From Salipiger profundus (GTDB lineage Bacteria > Pseudomonadota > Alphaproteobacteria > Rhodobacterales > Rhodobacteraceae), in contig NZ_CP014796.1 of NCBI RefSeq assembly GCF_001969385.1, positions 248,001-312,000 of the forward strand: a DNA stretch of 64,000 bases, in the 5' to 3' direction. Under the pieces are notes generated by a model that saw only the letters and a list, made by a program, of their open reading frames with translations, ran no database searches and was not told the origin of the DNA. The position numbers and the translations under genes were made by a program. Shown here in pieces: positions 60,152 through 64,000 of the stretch; the first letter of the stretch is position 1; every line of letters begins with the position of its first letter.

Positions 60152-61189
60152 TCAGCCCCTGACGCTATCTTCCAAGGCAGCGAGAAGCGCGGCCATATCC
60201 TCGGGCAGCGGCGCCTCGAAGTGCATCCGCTCTCCCGTCACCGGATGGTCGAAGCCCAGCTCTGCGGCATGCAGCGCCTGTCGGCAGAAGCCGGCCACCG
60301 CTTCGCCCGCCACGGGGCCGATGGCCTTGAGCGGCGGCTTGCGCCGGCCACCGTAGACCGGGTCGCCGACGAGCCCGTGCCCGGCATGGGCCATGTGCAC
60401 GCGGATCTGGTGCGTGCGCCCGGTCTCAAGCCGGCACTCGACCAGCGCCATCGAGGGAGGTGTGCCGAAGCTCTCCAGCACCCGCGCCCGCGTCACCGCG
60501 TGCTTGCCGTGCCCGTCGAAGTAGACCGCCTGCCGCTGCCGGTCGGTGCGGTGCCGCGCCAGCCCCGACTGGATGCGGATCACCCCGCCCAGCTCGAGCG
60601 AGACACCCCGCGTGCCCCGCAGCCGGGGGTCGGCCGGGTCGGGCACGCCGTAGACCACCGCAAGGTAGGCCCGGTCGGCGCTGTGCGCCTCGAACTGCGC
60701 GGCCAGCCCGTGGTGCGCCCGGTCGGATTTCGCCACCACCAGAAGCCCCGACGTATCCTTGTCGATGCGGTGCACGATCCCGGGCCGTGCCACGCCGCCC
60801 ACACCGGACAGCCTGCCGCCGAAATGATGCAGCAGCGCGTTGACCAGCGTGCCCGTCGGCGTGCCCGGCGCCGGATGCACGACCATGCCGGCGGGCTTGT
60901 CGACGACGACGAGGTCCTCGTCCTCCCAGACGATCGCGAGCGGGATGTCCTCGGGGCCGATGTGGCTTTCCTCGGCCTGCGGCACGGCGATGACGATCTC
61001 GTCGCCCGCCGTCACCTTTTCCTTCACGTCCCGAAGTGCCACGCCGTCGCGGGTGACGGCCCCCTCGGCGATCAGACGGGCAAGGCGGGTCCGGGACAGC
61101 GCCGCCTCCTCTGGAACATCGCGCGCCAGCGCCTTATCAAGGCGCGGCGGCGGGGTGTCCCCGATGATGACGCGCAGAGGCTTGTCCAT
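60152..61189 (-). CDS. rluD: RluA-family rRNA pseudouridine synthase (RluD-like)
   Basis: 345 residues: S4-like N-terminal domain (RLDKALARDVPEEAALSRTRLARLIAEGAV), then the catalytic domain with HRIDKDTSGLLVVAKSD (catalytic Asp in RIDKDTSG), and ETGRTHQIRVHMAHAGHGLVGDPVYGG. Modifies 23S rRNA uridines. Its ATG (61189) overlaps the ATG of the divergent small membrane gene by two bases. Exact member (RluC/RluD) not certain. Confidence 0.92.
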   Translation of the reverse strand: MDKPLRVIIGDTPPPRLDKALARDVPEEAALSRTRLARLIAEGAVTRDGVALRDVKEKVTAGDEIVIAVPQAEESHIGPEDIPLAIVWEDEDLVVVDKPAGMVVHPAPGTPTGTLVNALLHHFGGRLSGVGGVARPGIVHRIDKDTSGLLVVAKSDRAHHGLAAQFEAHSADRAYLAVVYGVPDPADPRLRGTRGVSLELGGVIRIQSGLARHRTDRQRQAVYFDGHGKHAVTRARVLESFGTPPSMALVECRLETGRTHQIRVHMAHAGHGLVGDPVYGGRRKPPLKAIGPVAGEAVAGFCRQALHAAELGFDHPVTGERMHFEAPLPEDMAALLAALEDSVRG

Positions 61190-61502
61190 GTCCCAGACTC
61201 CAGAAACCGAAGAAGAAGCGCCCGAACCGGCCAACCTGCGCTTCCTGCGCGTGCTGGTCACGATCCTGACGGCGGTGATGATCGCGGGGCTTCTAGCGAT
61301 TGTGGCGGTGATTGTCATCTCCTACCGCAACGCCCGCGCGCCGCTGCCCGAGGCGATCACCCTGCCCGACGGCTCCACCGCCACTGCCTACACGCAAGGC
61401 TCGGACTGGTACGCGGTGGTGACCGAGGCGGACGAGATCCTGATCTTCGACCGCGCCAGCGGCGAGCTGCGCCAGACGCTGCGAATCGAAACGGCCGAGT
61501 AG
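61188..61502 (+). CDS. Small single-TM protein (DUF6476-like), divergent from rluD
   Basis: 104 residues: charged N-terminus (1-20), one TM helix (about 22-44), then a short exported domain ending ILIFDRASGELRQTLRIE. A protein like this is regularly found back-to-back with an RluA-type synthase in Rhodobacteraceae and is annotated DUF6476; the assignment is from memory. The ATG overlaps that of rluD on the other strand as CATG. Confidence 0.75.
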   Translation: MSQTPETEEEAPEPANLRFLRVLVTILTAVMIAGLLAIVAVIVISYRNARAPLPEAITLPDGSTATAYTQGSDWYAVVTEADEILIFDRASGELRQTLRIETAE

Positions 61503-61620
61503 CCGCGGCCCCCGCGGGCTCGACTGTCGGAACGGCCGTCACGCGCCCGAAGGCGCGACCATCGCTCGCGCCCATTGGCGAATGCGATAGCGTTTCGATG
61601 CGAGAAAAAGGGTGGGAAAG

Positions 61621-61704
61621 TGGTGGGCGACCTAGGAATCGAACCTAGCGTGCGTCTCCGCGAGGGAGTTACAGTCCCCTGCCACACCTTGCGGCCTGTC
61701 GCCC
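61621..61704 (-). tRNA. tRNA-Tyr (anticodon GTA)
   Basis: Minus strand, 84 nt with encoded CCA. Acceptor GGGCGAC/GTCGCCC with discriminator A, anticodon stem GGGGA/TCCCT with loop CTGTAAC (GTA), a long variable arm as expected for Tyr, and T-arm CTAGG-TTCGATT-CCTAG. Lies between the DUF6476-like gene and rlmB. Confidence 0.95.
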
Positions 61705-61835
61705 ACTTTCACCCCGGCGCTGCCGGTGTGGGCGGGGCATACAAAAGGCGATTTGCGGCGTCAACAGGAAAATCCCTTGCAGCGTGCCTGACCGCGATGC
61801 AAGGGATCGGCGGCGCAGCGACAAGGGGAACCGTC

Positions 61836-62615
61836 ATGGTCAAGAAACCGAAATGGGTGGTCGAGAAGGAACAGGCGAAGAAGGCCCGTGCCGCCGAGAC
61901 CGTCTGGCTTTTCGGCCTGCACGCGGTGCGTGACGCGCTGATGAACCCCCGGCGCGAAAAGCTGCGGCTGCTGGTCACCCCCAACGCCCAGGTCAAGCTC
62001 GCCGACGCCATCGAGGCCGCCGGCATCACCCCCGAGGTCGAGGACCCGCGCAAGTTCCGTGCGCCGCTCGACCCGCAATCGGTGCACCAGGGCGCCGCGA
62101 TGGAGGTGAAGCCGCTCGACTGGGGCCGCCTCGCCGATGTCGCCATCCGCGACGATGCCCGCGCCCCCCGTCTGGTGCTGCTCGACCGGGTGACCGACCC
62201 GCACAACGTCGGCGCCATCCTGCGCTCGGCCGAGGTCTTCGGCGCGCAGGCGGTCATCGGCACGCTGCACCACTCCGCTCCCGAGACCGGCGCGCTGGCC
62301 AAGACCGCCTCGGGCGCGCTCGAGCGTCAGCCCTACCTGCGCGAACGCAACCTCGCCGACACGATCCGCGCGCTGCAGGAAATGGGCTACGTCGTGCTCG
62401 GCCTCGACGGCGAGGCGGAGCAGACCATCGAGGAGGCCATCGACGGCCGTCGCGACCGCCCCGTCGCGCTGGTGCTCGGCGCCGAGGGCCCCGGCCTGCG
62501 GGAAAAGACCCGCCAGACCGTGGACCAGCTGGTGCGCATCGATTTCGCCGGGGGCTTCGGCTCGCTGAACGTGTCGAACGCCGCCGCCGTCGCGCTCTAC
62601 GCCGCGCGCCCCTGA
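61836..62615 (+). CDS. rlmB: 23S rRNA (guanosine2251-2'-O)-methyltransferase RlmB (SpoU family)
   Basis: 259 residues: N-terminal substrate-binding domain (VWLFGLHAVRDALMNPRREKLRLLV) and a SPOUT knot domain with DPHNVGAILRSAEVFGA, LVLGAEGPGL and SLNVSNAAAVALY. Methylates G2251 in the peptidyl-transferase P loop. Located downstream of tRNA-Tyr on the other strand. Confidence 0.93.
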   Translation: MVKKPKWVVEKEQAKKARAAETVWLFGLHAVRDALMNPRREKLRLLVTPNAQVKLADAIEAAGITPEVEDPRKFRAPLDPQSVHQGAAMEVKPLDWGRLADVAIRDDARAPRLVLLDRVTDPHNVGAILRSAEVFGAQAVIGTLHHSAPETGALAKTASGALERQPYLRERNLADTIRALQEMGYVVLGLDGEAEQTIEEAIDGRRDRPVALVLGAEGPGLREKTRQTVDQLVRIDFAGGFGSLNVSNAAAVALYAARP

Positions 62616-62659
62616 CCCTGCCGCTTGCGCGGCCGCCCCGCCGCGCCCATATCGCCACC

Positions 62660-62950
62660 ATGCCGAACACCAAGATCGCCACCTGCAGCTACTGTGGCAC
62701 CCGCGCAGCGCTGGTGCTGGACCGCGGCCGGCACGAGCTGGCCTGCGCCTCCTGCGGCGCGCCGCTGCACGAGCTGAAGAAACTTCGCTCGGATGCGGTC
62801 GACCGCGGCTCGCTGCGCCACAGGCCCGACCCGCTGCGCGACGGGCCGCGCAAGCCCGGCAAGAAGAGCCGCAAGAAGAAGAAACCCAAGACCCTCGGGC
62901 GCAAGGCCGCGAAGGGGCTCTTCGACCTGCTCGAGGACATCTTCGACTGA
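62660..62950 (+). CDS. Small zinc-ribbon protein with basic tail, unknown function
   Basis: 96 residues: four Cys in two CxxC (Cys9/12 in CSYC, Cys29/32 in CASC) form a zinc ribbon, followed by an Arg/Lys-rich stretch (KPGKKSRKKKKPKT) and an acidic-hydrophobic end (GLFDLLEDIFD). The basic stretch suggests nucleic-acid binding. It lies 44 bp after rlmB on the same strand. Not assignable to a named family by eye. Confidence 0.72.
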   Translation: MPNTKIATCSYCGTRAALVLDRGRHELACASCGAPLHELKKLRSDAVDRGSLRHRPDPLRDGPRKPGKKSRKKKKPKTLGRKAAKGLFDLLEDIFD

Positions 62951-62954
62951 CCCC

Positions 62955-63017
62955 CGGCCTTCTTCTGGCCGAAAATATCCTGGGGGAGTCGCGGCAGCGA
63001 CGGGGGCCGCGCCCCCG
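62955..63017 (-). repeat. Two-hairpin intergenic element, copy D
   Basis: Minus-strand orientation: hairpin 1 CGGGGGC-GCG-GCCCCCG (63001-63017), hairpin 2 GTCGC-TGCC-GCGAC (62988-63001), tail TCCCCCAGGATATTTTCGGC and CAGAAGAAGGCC. The tail has ATATTTTCGG where A-C have GTATTTGG. It lies between the zinc-ribbon gene and ribB, antisense to both, so the tail cannot be their ribosome site. Confidence 0.82.
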
Positions 63018-63117
63018 GGCGCCCGCAGGGCGCCACCACCGCCCCGCGACCCAAAACCACCCTAGCCATTTCGGCCTGCATCTCTTATCTGGCAGGAACG
63101 GTATCAGGAGTGGCGAG

Positions 63118-64000
63118 ATGGCGGATTACGAGAACCCGGGCCAGACCGAGACGGACTGGAAGGCAGCGATTTCCCCGATCGAGGAAATCATCGAGGACGC
63201 GCGCAACGGCCGCATGTTCATCCTCGTCGACCACGAGGATCGCGAGAACGAGGGCGACCTCGTCATTCCCGCGCAGTGGGCCACCCCCGACGCGATCAAT
63301 TTCATGGCCACCTACGGGCGCGGCCTGATCTGCCTGTCGATGACCGCCGAGCGGATCGAGCAGCTCGGGCTCGAGCTCATGTCGACCAACAACTCCTCGC
63401 GGCACGAAACCGCCTTCACCACCTCGATCGAGGCGCGCGAGGGTGTCACCACCGGCATCTCCGCCGCCGACCGGGCGCGCACGATTGCCGTGGCCATCGA
63501 CGCCTCGAAGGGCGCGCAGGACATCGCGACGCCGGGCCACATCTTCCCGCTGCGCGCCAAGGCGGGCGGCGTGCTGGTCCGCGCCGGTCACACCGAGGCC
63601 GCGGTCGATGTCTCCCGGCTGGCCGGTCTCAACAGCGCCGGCGTGATCTGCGAGATCATGAACGACGACGGTTCGATGGCCCGCCTGCCCGAGCTCGTGT
63701 CCTTCGCCCAGAAACACGGCCTCAAGATCGGCACGATCTCCGAGCTGATCGCCTATCGCCGACGCCACGACAATCTCGTGCGGGTCGAGCGCGAGGAAAC
63801 CGTGACCTCGGAATTCGGCGGCGAGTGGCAGATGCGGATCTACTCCGACACCACCCACGGCGACGAGCACATCGCCTTTACCAAGGGCGACCTCGAAACC
63901 GCCGAGCCGGTTCTGGTGCGGATGCATGTGCTCGACCCGATGCTCGACGTGGCGGGCACCGGCCACCCCGGCCGCGCCGACGAGTTCCGGCTGGCGATGC
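63118..64000 (+). CDS. ribB: 3,4-dihydroxy-2-butanone-4-phosphate synthase RibB with degenerate RibA-like C-domain (3' truncated by window end)
   Basis: 294 residues visible, the frame open to the end. RibB core: LVDHEDRENEGDLV (active-site Glu/Asp at 39-47), YGRGLICLSMT, ATPGHIFPLRAKAGGV and HTEAAVDVSRLAGL. Makes DHBP from ribulose 5-phosphate for riboflavin synthesis. After residue 215 a second domain begins as in RibBA, but VRMHVLDPMLDVAGT replaces the segment where GTP cyclohydrolase II has its first Zn Cys (HSECLTGD), so the RibA part is likely inactive. I saw no FMN riboswitch upstream. Confidence 0.92.
   Translation, partial: MADYENPGQTETDWKAAISPIEEIIEDARNGRMFILVDHEDRENEGDLVIPAQWATPDAINFMATYGRGLICLSMTAERIEQLGLELMSTNNSSRHETAFTTSIEAREGVTTGISAADRARTIAVAIDASKGAQDIATPGHIFPLRAKAGGVLVRAGHTEAAVDVSRLAGLNSAGVICEIMNDDGSMARLPELVSFAQKHGLKIGTISELIAYRRRHDNLVRVEREETVTSEFGGEWQMRIYSDTTHGDEHIAFTKGDLETAEPVLVRMHVLDPMLDVAGTGHPGRADEFRLAM

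Noticed and set aside
62951..63117. An FMN riboswitch before ribB
   Set aside because: The spacer is occupied by the two-hairpin element and the conserved AGGGG/ACCG-type FMN core was not found.
1..64000. CRISPR arrays, rRNA genes, prophage or integrase modules
   Set aside because: No regularly spaced direct repeats, no rRNA-like sequence and no phage structural or integrase genes were seen.

Overview
The window is high-GC DNA from an alphaproteobacterium, most probably a marine Rhodobacteraceae (Roseobacter group). I infer this from the RpoH N-terminus, PhaR, a RibB with a degenerate RibA-like tail, the small single-TM protein back-to-back with an RluA-type synthase, and the many polyamine and amino-acid ABC systems. 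rpoH, phaR, ribB, rlmB, rlmJ and tRNA-Tyr place the right half on a core chromosome. The left quarter looks accessory: a copper island containing decayed genes, with decayed IS5-family transposases inside it and at its right edge.

1-15434, copper island. Plus strand: 3' end of a CopA-type multicopper oxidase, a cupredoxin and a CusF-like protein. Minus strand, read from 6245 down to 1705: L,D-transpeptidase, c-type cytochrome, small His/Cys protein, cytochrome c' with a Met-rich insert, diheme cytochrome c, a collapsed multicopper oxidase, another cytochrome c and a DsbA-like pseudogene. A dead IS5 fragment follows, then a SHOCT protein coupled to a histidine kinase/response regulator pair (minus). 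Divergently, on the plus strand, lie a Met-rich EF-hand protein, a frameshifted DUF302 gene, a small K+-channel-like protein, a TVP38-like protein, an APC permease and a Cu+ P1B-ATPase. Together they suggest periplasmic Cu oxidation, chaperoning and efflux under two-component control.

15435-28670, IS remnant and a catabolic locus. A TPP enzyme, a Pot-type ABC transporter (SBP, ATPase, two permeases), a hydantoin/allantoin-type racemase, two PuuE-like deacetylase-fold proteins (one with its metal ligands lost), an M20 amidohydrolase and a ureidoglycine-aminohydrolase-like cupin form one tightly coupled run. A convergent LysR gene and a GlcD-type FAD oxidase follow. The set resembles allantoin/ureide degradation without uricase or classical allantoinase, so its substrate may be a different cyclic ureide or amide. 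This is my main candidate for an undescribed system.

28671-39390. A tail-anchored small protein, a sodium:solute symporter, two MscS channels flanking a Gfo/Idh oxidoreductase and an SDR, and then a compact ExbB-ExbD-ExbD-TonB operon headed by an unrecognised secreted protein.

39391-50844. Glutathionyl-hydroquinone reductase, DODA-type dioxygenase and DoxX opposite a LysR gene; a sulfotransferase-like protein coupled to RlmJ; three tandem TerB-like genes (the third frameshifted); a polar amino-acid ABC operon interrupted by a small Cys-containing protein; and a frameshifted secreted beta protein.

50845-64000. A gamma-glutamyl-amine (Puu-like) operon behind a perfect 14-bp palindrome, a DegT aminotransferase, PhaR, a Gfo/Idh oxidoreductase, RpoH, an RluA-type synthase back-to-back with a small membrane protein, tRNA-Tyr, RlmB, a zinc-ribbon protein and the start of RibB. 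Four copies of a two-hairpin intergenic element occur only between 49.3 and 63.1 kb, with none seen to the left. Four genes in the window carry the same kind of apparent -1 frameshift (one C short before TGC), so sequencing error must be excluded before they are called pseudogenes.
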